64,000 bases of DNA from Pomphorhynchus laevis (Eukaryota; Acanthocephala; Palaeacanthocephala; Echinorhynchida; Pomphorhynchidae), in assembly GCA_012934845.2 (NCBI GenBank), contig WNNJ02001497.1, forward strand, positions 62,001-126,000. The letters run 5' to 3'. This document shows, one piece after another, positions 20,011 to 31,379 of the stretch (position 1 is its first letter; each line of letters starts with the position of its first letter). Made by a program: the position numbers and the translations under genes. The notes beneath the pieces are model-generated. The model worked only from the letters and a program-made list of their open reading frames with translations, did not search any database and was not told where the DNA came from.

Positions 20011-21257
20011 TTGACACTTAAAAAACATCAGTGAAACGAGAGAATCCAGTCATCTATTGAAATAAAAACGCATTAAAACAGATAATAAATCTTTAATAAT
20101 TCATTCTTACTTGTTTGCCTCCACCGTTTGTGTTTACTGTATTGAATGAATAATAAATTATTTAAAAATAATAATTTAACTAATAATAATGAAAGTATAT
20201 GACAGCAATCCTTAATAATGGTGAGTCAGTGTCGCTTAAATATTGGGATAAATAAAAATGTATCCCCACCTTCATCTTTTAATTGAAGACGATATTATTA
20301 TTGAAATTACACATTTTAAAGTTAAGGGTACCCTCATATAGATCTACTGAAAGTACAATTATTGAGTATTGACAAAATTGAAAATTCAATTTAAGCATAA
20401 TTTTTAAGCAGGATGTATTCACAAAACTGAAAATTCCATTTGACTAGAATTTTTAAGCAAAAAGGATTCACAAAATTAAAGCTGTATTTAAGTAGGATTG
20501 GATCGAGTTGGTATAGGTGCACGAAAACAATCGTATCTAGATCGCTAATTGCAAAGTTCATACGTCGCTTAGAAGGATGTATCCACATACACGTATGGGT
20601 GCGATACCGTTTTATTGAGGACGATTGAGCACAGTAGTGATATCATTTGCATTCCATATTTTTTGTATTTTTTCCTTTTTGTGTTCCGAGAGGCGCATGG
20701 ACTTAATAAATTATAATAATTGCATATATACAACTATTGTGTGTATTTGCACTTTATTGTGTGATGACATTCCGATCAGTCAAAATGATAGCGATTCAGG
20801 GTGTGCAATCTTTTTAATATTAGATTAATTAATGGTGTGATTTTGTATAGCTTTATCGATATTATAATCTGGAAATTTGAAAATTTTGTAGTCATACATC
20901 TACTTAATTTAAGTAGCTAGAAAGCAAGCATAATAACCTTGGTTTTTAGAACCTGTTCCTTGTAAATTCTCAAGTTGTCTACGAAATGTATTGATTAAAT
21001 TTCTTTCCGGGATTCTAGCAGTGAGTATATTACGAGACATCTGCGTGACTTGTTTGATAGTCACACGAACGACTGCAAATTTTATTGTATTGTATACACT
21101 CATTTTTTGATGTATTTGACCAGCCTATATTTTAAAATTATCAGTCTCGCTTTGTCGAAAAAACTATTTGAGTAAATACAAGATCAAAACAACTGTAGAC
21201 AAATGGTAATGAATTATTTATTATTAAAATATATTTTATTTAGGAAATATTAATAAA
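20011..21257. other. Non-coding gap with a ~54-bp degenerate repeat
   Basis: At about 20365-20490 the phrase cacaaaattgaaaattcaattt...aatttttaagca recurs about 2.5 times. A 64-codon frame at 20909-21103 (-) matches nothing I recognise. Confidence 0.45.
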
Positions 21258-24200
21258 TATTTTATCAAATCTTGTTAACCTTCTTCTCTGAGCTATTACA
21301 CACCTGTTCTCCTACTGAGCTGCATCAATTCAGAGTTCTCCACCTTTATAGACTAGGGAAAATAATATCAGATAACAGTCCACGCCTTCTTAAGGTCATA
21401 TTAGCAACGCCCGATATGTGTACATTAGCTTTAAAATACGGTTATCATCTTGCAGGTACTGGATTGATCCTTCGCAGAGATCTTTCGATCGAGGACAGAA
21501 CTCGACTGAAACAAGCAAAGAGCGAACTTAGTAACAGAGTAGCTAACGGTGAAAGTAACCTCACCATCATAAATTTTCGTGTAGTACGACGCAGGACTTC
21601 AACTCGTTTCTGGATTCGTTCCATTGGCAACGGTGGAAACATCGGGAAGCTGCGAAGTCTTTGTGTCGCAACGAAACTACCAAAGAAGTGACAGTAAATG
21701 TCGATAAGAGATACGAGTATTCCGACCCAGTACACTCCACACATGCATTCCGGGTCTTATATTCGAATGTCTTAAGTCTCATTAATAAAATGGACGAAGT
21801 TCTCACTCTGGTTAACAGCACCTTATTTGAAATACTTGTTTTTTACAGAGTCGTGGTTAAAACCTCAATCATATATTCAGAAATTTCCATCAATGGGTAC
21901 GCCATAATCCGAGCAGATTGGCAAATTTGCCGTGGTGGCGGAGTGATCATATATGCTAGAGAAGTTCTTACAACTCGTGTTATGTCAATTGAGTGCGATG
22001 AATCAAGTCTTTGTGAATACGCTTGGGTTTCTGTAACAGACCATAAAAACATATTTTTCTCTCTAGGTGTATTCTATCGCCCCCATTCGCTCCAACCGAG
22101 TCGATTATATCCTTAATAACTGAAAATGAATTCAAGGGTCAAAAAGTTATTTTATTAGGAGACTTTAACATGCCGCGAATTGATTGGATAGATTACGTTC
22201 CTCTTCCTGAATGTGATCCCGAATCATTACTGCTTTTAAACACGATAAATGATCTACATTTAGTCCAACATGTTCACAGGGATACTCGTCACAGGAGTAC
22301 TAACTCCTCGATTCTTGACCTCTGCTTTTCGAGTGAAACGTATCTGATTAAAAACGTCAAATACGGACCTCCGCTAGGATCAAGCGATCACTCTACCATC
22401 TCAATAGAATTTAACGCACTCGGACCATATGCCGAAACGGTTAAAACGTCGAATCCTTTTAAGATCAACTATCATGTAGTGCGCAGTATAATTTCCTGTA
22501 GGTATTGGCCCGACCCATCGAAAGCAGGCATTCAAGAAGCTTGGGATCACTTTAAGACCACATTACATTGTGTTCTCGACTATTTTGCTCCGATACGTCA
22601 GAATCGTACACGAAAACTACATCCGAAATGGTTATATGCGAAATTGCTTGCTTTAATCAAACACCGTGATAGATGTTTCCATGCGTACAAAAAAGGGGAA
22701 CTTTCTTTTGAACACTACCGTCATTGCAGGAATACGGTTTCTATTCTGAAAAAAAAAACAGAAAAAACGCAGTTTCATCTCAAATATATGCCGGTCCACC
22801 CATAACAATCCTTGGGTGGCTTTCAAAAGCATACTTCTACGTTCTATACACTCGACAGATTGTTCTTACCTATTGGCCGACAATGGGTCAATCTTGACCT
22901 CCACAACTGATATAGCTGCCCATTTTATGGATTATTTCGCTATCAAAGAAGATAGAGTGTCGATCCCCGCTGGTATAATCCAAACTAAACACAATGTACT
23001 TCTACCTAGATTAGTCATATCTAACATTGAATTTAGCGATGAAGATGTACTGCACGAGCTACTTAAATTACCCCGCAACGCCGCGTCAGGTCCTGACCAT
23101 ATACCTCCAATACTCTTAAAGGAATTGGCCCATGCAATATACGTTCCCTTAGCTTCTATTTTTAGAAGTTCACTAAACACAGGTTATCTACCATCTGATT
23201 GGACTAAGGCTATTGTACGTCAAATTTTCAAGAAAGGGGATAAATCCCAGGTTTCCAACTACCGTCCCATCAGTCTCACATCTGTAGCTTGTAAGGTATT
23301 AGAAAACTTGATTCTTCGTCACCTTAGCGCTTTCGTTGAAGCTAACAATCGCCTCAGCCCCAGTCAGCATGGATTTAGGCCAAATCGCTCAACGGTAACG
23401 AACCTTGTAAAAGCGAGAGCAAGCTGGGTGGATTCAATGAGGAGTGGTTCCAAAGTAGATGTGATATTTATAGACTTATCGAAAGCATTCGATAGAGTTA
23501 TTTCCAATTTGCTAGTAATTTGTTAGCCACCTAACATTGGTGTACGGGGCTCTTTGTTACGCTGGATGCAATCATTCGTAAGCAATCGCTCGTTTGCAAT
23601 ACGCATAAGCCATTATCTTTCTAGTTACTCAATAATGACGACAGGCGTCCCGCAGGGATCGGCCATTAGTCCGACTCTCTTTAATATATATGTAAATGAT
23701 ATTACAAACAACTTAACGTCGGAATGTGTTACCTACGCAGATGATATTAAGGTTTGGAGGCGAATTATTGATGATTCCGATGTTAGCGCTCTTCAAAAGG
23801 ACCTAATGGGCTGATGATAAATGCGACTAAATGTAGACATATGCGGATCGGCTCCCCAGACATTCGTTGCTCTTATAAAATTGGAAACATGTCGATTGAT
23901 TCTACAGATAAAATCGATGATTTAGGGGTATCTACGCTCGATATGAGCGCTCACGTAAATAAAGTTTCGGCTAATTGCCGTCGTACTATTGGCATCATTA
24001 GACGATCTTTTGGATCACTAGAGGCATGTAGCTTCAGAATAATATACAAGGCCCTCATCGAATCTCGAATGCATCACGCATCTCCCGCAGTGTATCCACA
24101 TCTGTGCAAGAACATTGTGGCTTACGAATCAATTCTCCGGTCGGCTACTCGTCTTGTTCCCACTGTCAAAGACCTGCCGTTTGACCAGAAGTTAGAAATC

Positions 24201-24598
24201 CTAGGTGTTTCAACGGTTTGTGAAAGTTTGGTAAAAGCTGATCTTATGCTGGTATGGAGGGCAATTTTATCGCCCACTCATCCCCTCAACTTCATGTTTT
24301 GCCTACGCAACTCCGAGCAATTACGTGGACATCGACTAATGCTCAAACGCCGTAGAAAAGTCCATCGACACTATCAGGATATCAGAGATCGAGTAATAAA
24401 CAGTTGGAACATACTCATGTCATCTGCAATTGAATGCCGGAACATCCGAGAATTTCGGCGTGCGCTGAACAGTGTATCGCTCTCATAGGAAGTCGAACCT
24501 GATTTGGATTTTTTTGTTTTACTGACATTGTACTTTTTTTTACATTGAGATTCAACCAAACGAGCCACCGCTCATCAGCTGTTGTATACTAATAATAA
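21258..24598 (+). mobile_element. 5'-truncated CR1-like LINE (group B) with few breaks
   Basis: The copy starts inside ORF1 (21272-21691: LYRLGKIISDNSPRLLKVIL and GESNLTIINFRVVRR, the RNA-binding-like ORF1 core). ORF2 overlaps it from 21661: an endonuclease with GGGVIIYA, GDFNMPRIDW and SSDHSTISIEF, then a reverse transcriptase with ASGPDHIPPILLK, FIDLSKAFDR, GVPQGSAISPTLFN and YADDIKVW, and a CR1-type tail (LRGHRLMLKRRR). The 22170, 22816, 23554 and 23814 frames join only through frameshifts or stops, so about four or five breaks are present. The 3' end carries the group B hairpin (gagccaccgctc) and (taa)n. Confidence 0.88.
23554..23814 (+). pseudogene. Reverse-transcriptase core segment of the CR1-like LINE
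   Basis: The frame contains GVPQGSAISPTLFNIYVND and TYADDIKVWR, the third and fourth reverse-transcriptase blocks. The next frame (23814-24488) starts four bases before this one ends and continues the thumb and C-terminal region, so one frameshift separates them. Confidence 0.8.
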
Positions 24599-25146
24599 TA
24601 ATATTCTAATAAAATTTAAAAATTTATATTATTTTAAATTTAAAGTTCGTTTTAAATCTAATTAGCACACATCATACAAATGCTTTGTAAAATCTGGTTT
24701 ATTTTTATCTCTTAGTATTTAAGATGTATTTCTCCAATGTTCTAAATGGACACTCATATTTAAAAGAAATCGTATAGATCCCTCTGATGGAAACTAAAAC
24801 AACGGTGAATGGTAACTATGTTTCGAGCATTGCAGTTGCTCAATCCGCTTAATTATGCAAAGTGCTTCTGGTTGCAAAATTCACAGAAAATGACAGGTTC
24901 GAACTTACCTTCAACGTTCAACATTATGCATTATATAGTATTGGATGTTATTTTTGTTCTCGTGGAAGTTAAGAGCATCGTGGACAGTGGAATGGTACGA
25001 TTTAACAATATGGCTAAATTAGCGATGGTTAAAACTGTCTGCATAAATATCTCCTCAAAAAGCTCGTACCACATGAAATCGAGATGAACATCGAAATTTT
25101 TGCATGTACTATATTTTTATATTATTAATATTACATAAATATTAAA
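24599..25146. other. Gap with an unrecognised 92-codon frame
   Basis: The frame at 24809-25087 (+) has an unremarkable composition and no motif I can place. No promoter or splice context supports it. Confidence 0.35.
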
Positions 25147-25745
25147 ATAAAGTTTGAGATAAATAACATACATTTGAGATAAATTAACATACAATCTAAA
25201 ATACATACAAGCTTAAACACACAATCAATTTAGTTCCAGATCAATCCAGTTCCAGATCAATCCAGTTCCAGATCAATCCAGTTCCAGATCAATCCAGTTC
25301 CAGATCAATCCAGTTCCAGATCAATCCAGTTCCAGATCAATCCAGTTCCAGATCAATCCAGTTCCAGATCAATCCAGTTCCAGATCAATCCAGTTCCAGA
25401 TCAATCCAGTTCCAGATCAATCCAGTTCCAGATCAATCCAGTTCCAGATCAATCCAGTTCCAGATCAATCCAGTTCCAGATCAATACAAACCTTAAAAAG
25501 TTTGAGATCTAATGTACATACAATCAATCCAGTTCCAGATCAATCCAGATCAATACAGTTCCGCTCGCTCCGCTTGCAGAATTTTTAGAGTTAATGGGAG
25601 GACGTTCGAAAACAACTAAGATCGACACCAACTATGGACAACTGCAAGTACAGTGCTCGATACACGACTGCAGCGTCTGGACAACAATCGCCTGCGACAA
25701 GAATAAGTCTCAAGAAGACTTATTAAGAAGTCTTCTTGAATAAGT
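25147..25745 (+). mobile_element. 5'-end fragment of a CR1/L2-type LINE with leader minisatellite
   Basis: The start (aagtttgagataaataacat) resembles the 5' ends at 49590 and 57597. It is followed by about 16 copies of a 16-bp unit, a cgctcgctccgcttgc block, and from 25595 the beginning of ORF1. Its first ~47 codons include VQCSIHDCSVWTT, the first half of the Cys4 zinc motif. After that the frame closes and sequence similarity stops, so only the front of an element remains. Confidence 0.65.
25232..25490. repeat. Minisatellite, 16-bp unit agttccagatcaatcc, about 16 copies
   Basis: Units are almost identical. Position and unit resemble the short arrays in the leaders at 49605-49660 and 57625-57690, which share agttccag. 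It is therefore read as a LINE 5' leader array. Confidence 0.9.
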
Positions 25746-26099
25746 CTCAAGAAGACTTACATAAATATTATTTTTATTCCTGCAAATAAGGCTGTAAAAT
25801 TTTCAATGCCTATATCAAAATTTTCGTCAATAATTGAGCTTGTTATCCAAATGCTTTGTTGCAATCAGGTTATTAGTTTCAATATTATTATTGAAACTAA
25901 TAATTATTATTTAAAACTAGTATTATTTCTCTCATTGCATTGTGTATTTCGAGCTTTGTGCCTACATCAAACTACCGGACAGAAATTTTTTGTTGTAGTA
26001 TTAAAATTCTCTACTGACATTGACATTTTTACATCTCTCGTGATAATCGTGGTCTGACTTAAAATCGCTTTTGTGAATTCTAAAGAACGTGTGCATTAA
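25746..26099. other. AT-rich stretch between LINE ends
   Basis: A short palindromic run (aagtcttcttgaa...) lies at 25715-25760; nothing else recognised. Confidence 0.35.
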
Positions 26100-26430
26100 A
26101 TATGGCGACATCGATTAAATATACTAACGATCGCCTACGTGGTCACAACTATATGCTAAAGAGAAGACGAGCCTACAATAAACGAATATCAACAATCCAT
26201 GATAGAATTGTACCTATCTGGAATGGTCTACCTGCTGTGACGGTAAATGTTAACCAGGGGAGTTTCAAACGACGGTTGCGAAATCACCTCAGGATGCGTT
26301 GTCGTCACGACTGAATTGCACATTATTATGTTTTTTTATTTTATTTTTTATTTTTCTTTTGTTTTCCGTGTTGTGAACCAACATGTTCGAGCTGTTCAAG
26401 CTCTTTTTGTTGTCGAAAATATAATAATAA
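26100..26430 (+). mobile_element. 3'-end fragment of a CR1-like LINE (group B)
   Basis: The frame 26102-26314 encodes the ORF2 C-terminus (DRLRGHNYMLKRRRAYNKR; DRIVPIWNGLPA). The 3' hairpin (cgagctgttcaagctc) and an (ataata) tail follow. About 350 bp upstream lies an isolated LINE 5' end; whether both come from one internally deleted element cannot be told. Confidence 0.75.
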
Positions 26431-26610
26431 TCTAACATCTCCACTCGAACCCTTGCTGATTGTGCCTGAAAAACTGAATACTTGATAATAATCTAACATC
26501 TCCACTCGAACCCTTGCTGATTGTGCCTGAAGAACTGAATACTTGATAATAATCTAACATCTCCACTCGAACCCTTGCTGATTGTACCTGAAGAACTGAT
26601 ACGTCAATAG
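26431..26610. repeat. 61-bp tandem repeat, about three copies
   Basis: The phrase tctaacatctccactcgaac starts at 26431, 26492 and 26553. The array begins directly at the (ata)n tail of the LINE fragment. Confidence 0.9.
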
Positions 26611-26954
26611 CTATCTTGCCATTTGTTACCTGTTTTATGAATTTTTCCATTTTATTGTCTGAGGAGGTTGAACATCAAGTGATCTGAGTTGTATAGTGCG
26701 AGCATCAAGAAAATCAACATATTTGCCTTCTTTCCATCACTATAGACATTCTTATAGTGCCTTGCGTACCACTGTTATTTTTAGGATAAAAGCCTCTGCA
26801 ATGCACACTTGAAAAACATCGTCACCTTCTTGTGTTAATGTCTCAGATCTCTCATATATAGCCTTTATATTTGCCTTACAATATATAGAGAGAGTTATAA
26901 GCAGCGCTCGTAAGTTGCTGGCCTGGATTATCTAGCAATGCGTTCATATATTTT
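26611..26954. other. Gap without recognised content
   Basis: No gene, RNA or repeat seen. Confidence 0.4.
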
Positions 26955-27093
26955 GATCGTAAAACAGAAAGCAAGCAAGACAAATATTTATTTATTTCAA
27001 CGTTTCGCCTCTCGGCTTCGTGAGCTACGAAGCCGAGAGGCGAAACGTTGAAATATAGAAATATTTGTCTTGTCTGTTTTCTGTTTTACGATC
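26955..27093. repeat. Palindrome with 67-bp arms
   Basis: The left arm 26955-27021 (gatcgtaaaacagaaagcaa...) is a nearly perfect reverse complement of the right arm 27027-27093, around a 5-base centre, gagct. RNA from either strand would fold into one long hairpin containing a gcctctcggcttcg stretch. Confidence 0.9.
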
Positions 27094-27447
27094 TATATAT
27101 ATTTGCCTTCAATATATCGACAACTATATTGCTTGCCGCACAGGCAAAGCTTAAAGCTAGGTTTCTACTGGATTACGACGCTATACATTTTCTCAATAAA
27201 CGACATAATATTAGTATTTTCAGTTGTTACTTTGGCATTGACGCCTTTAATATCATCGATTTTGCAACCATGATTTATTTATGCATGATGAAGCCAAATA
27301 GTTGACACATTAGAATTTTGCCAACAACAATATACATATCAAACTGCAGGCTGTTCATAATTAGATTAGCAATTACAAACAACTGAAGGCTTCTATTTAA
27401 CAAAAGGAAATTTGTAATAAGTTTATTGGGTGATTGCTTTACTTTTT
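27094..27447. other. Gap without recognised content
   Basis: The frame 27048-27305 overlaps the palindrome and matches nothing I recognise. Confidence 0.35.
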
Positions 27448-27880
27448 TCGATCATTATTATAACAAACAGAAGCAAATGAGCTACAAGCTCGTGTCGCTT
27501 ACAAAACATGATAAAATAGAATAAAAAACCAACAAAAAAATTCAATCAAATAGTAGTTGCAAATTCCTTCTTTCGGCTTCGATGTCTTTCTTGATAGCAT
27601 CACTAGATATACTAATAGAGATATCAAGGCACTTTAGTACATTCCACCCGTTAATTACCCTGGTTGCAAATCGATGGCGAACAGGAATTCTTGTAGTTGG
27701 CTTTACTTATTTTCACACATGCCCACGAGTTTCTCGTCTATCATTCACGGATAATAAGTTAGAGATACCACCAAAGCCATCGAAAACAATTTTGACTGCA
27801 GTTGATAAATCAATAGCCGATCCGCGATATTTTAATGTGCTGACACGTAGAGATGTCAAACGTTCAGCATAAACTGAACG
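27448..27880 (-). mobile_element. 3'-end relic of a CR1-like LINE
   Basis: The minus strand reads a CR1-type C-terminus with breaks (RGH..., RFATRVINGWNVL, comparable to RVxNxWNSLP), then a 3' region with gcttgtagctcatttgc and an (ataata) tail, similar to group B. Confidence 0.6.
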
Positions 27881-27900
27881 TTTAAATTATTAATTAAAAA

Positions 27901-28202
27901 ATTTTATGGATGGATAATAAATAATAAACTTTGTAAGAAAATAGGATACTAGATGATCAAATTTCATCAGAGGAAATACGTCATTAGTGCGTATTTGGCT
28001 CTACTGCTATGTTGGGTCGAAGAATATGGGCCTTAACCTGATAGCATATTAGTTCCTCCTTATGACCTCTAATCCTTATTCTGATACATCGTTTGTTATT
28101 TATTAGTCAATTAATATATCAGATAACTGATAACATATCAGTTTATGTTGATGACCACTATATTCGAATACATCGTATATTATTTAAGTCCATTCATAAA
28201 AA
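27901..28202 (+). mobile_element. Fold-back MITE-like element, copy 3 (longer form)
   Basis: The left end, middle hairpin region and right end align with 4301-4516. The right-hand portion is present twice in tandem: about 82 bp starting gatagcatat and then gataacatat. This explains the extra length. The hairpin arms are ggctc/gggcc, still paired through a G-U. Confidence 0.55.
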
Positions 28203-29811
28203 TTGATTGTTATTTTAAATTTTAATAAAATTTTTATTGTTATATAAAATATGAATAAATCTTATATAATTTTATTATATATCTTATAATATTCTTATTA
28301 TTTATAATTATGTATTTTGATTTTTGATTTATATATAATATAAAGTACGTATATTCAGTTAACTGATCTGATTAATAACGATTATAGTTCTGTTTGTAGT
28401 TAAAAAACAATATTTATTTTTGATATCAGAAAATTACAATTTACGAGTTACCCGCTTTTATATTGTTATTATTCTGTTTGTAATAGCCAATAATTTTTTA
28501 TAGCAATAACTATTTTAAAAATTTTAACGTTCATATCGTCTCATTTGAACGTGCGCATTTAGCTGCTACCCGAATGCTGAGAGTAGCAGCTTGCATGATC
28601 ATGAGTATAATAATAAATAATAATTAAATAATTAATAATCAATAATCAATTAATAAGTTATTAATAATAAATAATAATTGCTGAGCAAGTGAAGCGAGCA
28701 TATTAGGAGGGATCTGGAATCAGTTAGAAATCTATCAAAATTAAGAACTATATGATATCATACAATTAATAAAATATAATTAATAGTATAGTACATAATA
28801 TCTGGATTATATACACCGTGATAATATCGCTGATCTAATCAATCAAATTTCTATTCTCATATAGGCGGTTCGCAACTATTCTGTAGTAAAACAAAGGAAA
28901 GTCAAACTCATTAGACTTTGGACACATAATGACATCTAATCTGTGAGCCAGAGTATCACTTGATCCAACAGCTTAAACACGTCATTTTTCTGCATCCCAC
29001 TGTACGAGTGTTTGCTTCTATTTCGATCCCATAATTAGTTCTGGTAATTGAGTTATATTCAAAAAGCCTATGATAAATGGTCTAGTCTAGTTGCGTTAAC
29101 GGCTAATTCGTTTGAGTTGCTTTGGGTGCCGCAATTTTCGTAATTGCATTACAACTTGATAGGTCCAATTTATTTAATTGCTAGTAAATAAAAATAATCG
29201 TCTTTATATAAAACTGGTGGGTTTAAGTTACTAAGTTAAATTGATGTAATGTAATTGTACATTTATTGTATATGCAAGTGCCTTTATTATTTCTCCTTGT
29301 AGATGATAACTTAAATACGGTCAGCATAGCTAACTTTCACTGCCAAACATATCATTCTTTTGTTACTACTTTTAAACATTTTTAAAATTTAATAAAATTA
29401 ATTATTTAATTATCAATTATTTAAAGAATTGATAATTAGTTAATGTATTAATGTATAAATTGTTAAATGTATTAAGATATTTATGATTTAATGTATTTAA
29501 TGTATTGATTGAGTATTAATGAGGTTAACCAATACTGAAATGTAATGTACTGCTGTTGGTTTATTGAAAGGATTAAAGATGGCATCAAAAAATTTCAATT
29601 GTAACAATGACTGTACCGTTATATTAATTTAAAATTAGGACGCAATTTAAAAAACTGCAAAGTTATTATTATTTTTACACAAGTTATCAGCCGCAGATGG
29701 CTATTTAAACTGTTTACATAAATAAAAATCAATGGCTAAAATAACTTGAAGCGTTCACGCTAGTATTTAACAACCAATGTCGAATATTTTGCTTGAAGCT
29801 GCAGTTGCCGG
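28203..29811. other. AT-rich gap
   Basis: A perfect hairpin gctgctac/gtagcagc lies at 28562-28590, with TAA-rich microsatellite sequence at about 28605-28680. No coding match. Confidence 0.5.
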
Positions 29812-31215
29812 ATACTATGCAATTTCTTTTGGCAGCACATTCCATACATTTAAGGACCGATGTAAAAGTTCCACCACGCTTGGGATTTTACCATGTGGTA
29901 ATTTATATAGTGGTAAAGGATTACCTCTACGAGCTGACGAACTAATCTTCACATAATGATAAAGTAATCCCTCTGCGGAGTGAACCATCTGCCACGTCGC
30001 AATGAGGTATAGGTAAATCAACCTTTGGCACACTGGACGCAGCTGTAAGGAAGCTATGCGATCTACGTATGAATACGCAGGTTGAAAACAATATGAACTA
30101 TCTTTAAAGCACTGACTCGAACTTCGTGATTTCTACTTTAGTAGATGGAAATGATGCATGGATACAGTATTCAATGTGTGGGCGAACCAACGCGGAATAT
30201 AGTTGCTTAAAACTTCATGGGTGTAGCCTTGCAAACGTATTTTTGATGCAATACACAGCTTTCATTACCTTATTATGAATAAAGTCAGTATTTGAGAGAG
30301 TTCTCAATGTCCTGTGCAAAATGACATCAAAATCCCTAAACTCAGATACAACTTCGAGTGTATGAACCCCTAATTGAAATTCACGATCATCTTTACTTTT
30401 TCCTAGCTTCATATGGGCAAAGTTAAGTATCATATCCGTAGCTAAACTCCATTGGTGTATTCGATCAAGGTCGTCCTGCAGGGACCGACCATACACATCA
30501 TTGATATTGACGTACCAAGTTTGAGGTTATCTGGAAAAGCCAAGCAATAGTTATAGATTCTTAACAGCAAGTCATTAAGGTGGCAACAAAGAAAAGAGGG
30601 CCGAGTACAGTACCTTGTGGAACTCCACAATTTACACGTTTGGGGGAGGATAAATGGCTTCCAACTCTAACTCAAAGAAATATATTTAGGAGGAAGTCGC
30701 CGATCCACCGACACAGCAACGAAGAAACTTTATAATGAGTCAACAAGCTAAGCAAACTTTCATGCGGAACTCGATCGAAGACTATCGAAAAGTCAATAAA
30801 AATTACATCAATTGAGTTGCTAAAACTATGTGCCTAGTTCACATTTTGCGAGCAGTTAGTAAATTAGACAAACATGATCTACCGTGACAGAATCCGTGCT
30901 GAGAAGACGCTATGTCTCCATGCGGGTTTAAGTGACTCCAGATTCTACGGGCGACTAATCTTTCAAGAACTTTGCACATCGAACTTGTCATGCTTACTAT
31001 CTATAATCACTACAAGAAGTCGCAATGGCTTTTGGAACATGAACAATAATCACAGATTTCCACAGGTCGGGCACACATCCAGTGGTAAGACTATTCTGAA
31101 AGATATCGGCAAGAAAAGGGACCAAGTAGTTTGATAAAGTCTTAAGTAGAAATGGAGATATATCATCAGAATCAATCACTTTACGGATTGACATGAGCAA
31201 GAGTAACTTTGACTT
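29812..31215 (-). mobile_element. Decayed CR1-like LINE
   Basis: In order on the minus strand there is a reverse-transcriptase start (31200-30997: LLKTLSNYLVPFLADIFQNS; VPDLWKSVIIVHVPK), the middle region near 30600, a thumb region (30496-30215: SLQDDLDRIHQWSLATDM; KVMKAVYCIKNTFARL) and the C-terminus (30033-29815: RSLNVWNVLPKEIA). Frames are broken in several places. It is diverged from the group B copies and is treated as a third, older lineage. Confidence 0.7.
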
Positions 31216-31379
31216 GTTTAGGGGATATTGAAAGAAAATAGAAATTATGTGGTATTAAACAAGCATACCAAGTAAATAGTGAGTGTGAAGAATTCGATGG
31301 TAATGAAAATGATGAAGCAAGGCTTTCAGCAATGTCATTTTTACTTATGACTGAACTTTTACATGTGTGTAAATTTTGA

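Noticed and set aside
20909-21103. 64-codon minus-strand frame
   Set aside because: Open, but no motif, splice context or repeat match was seen; listed only in the gap note.
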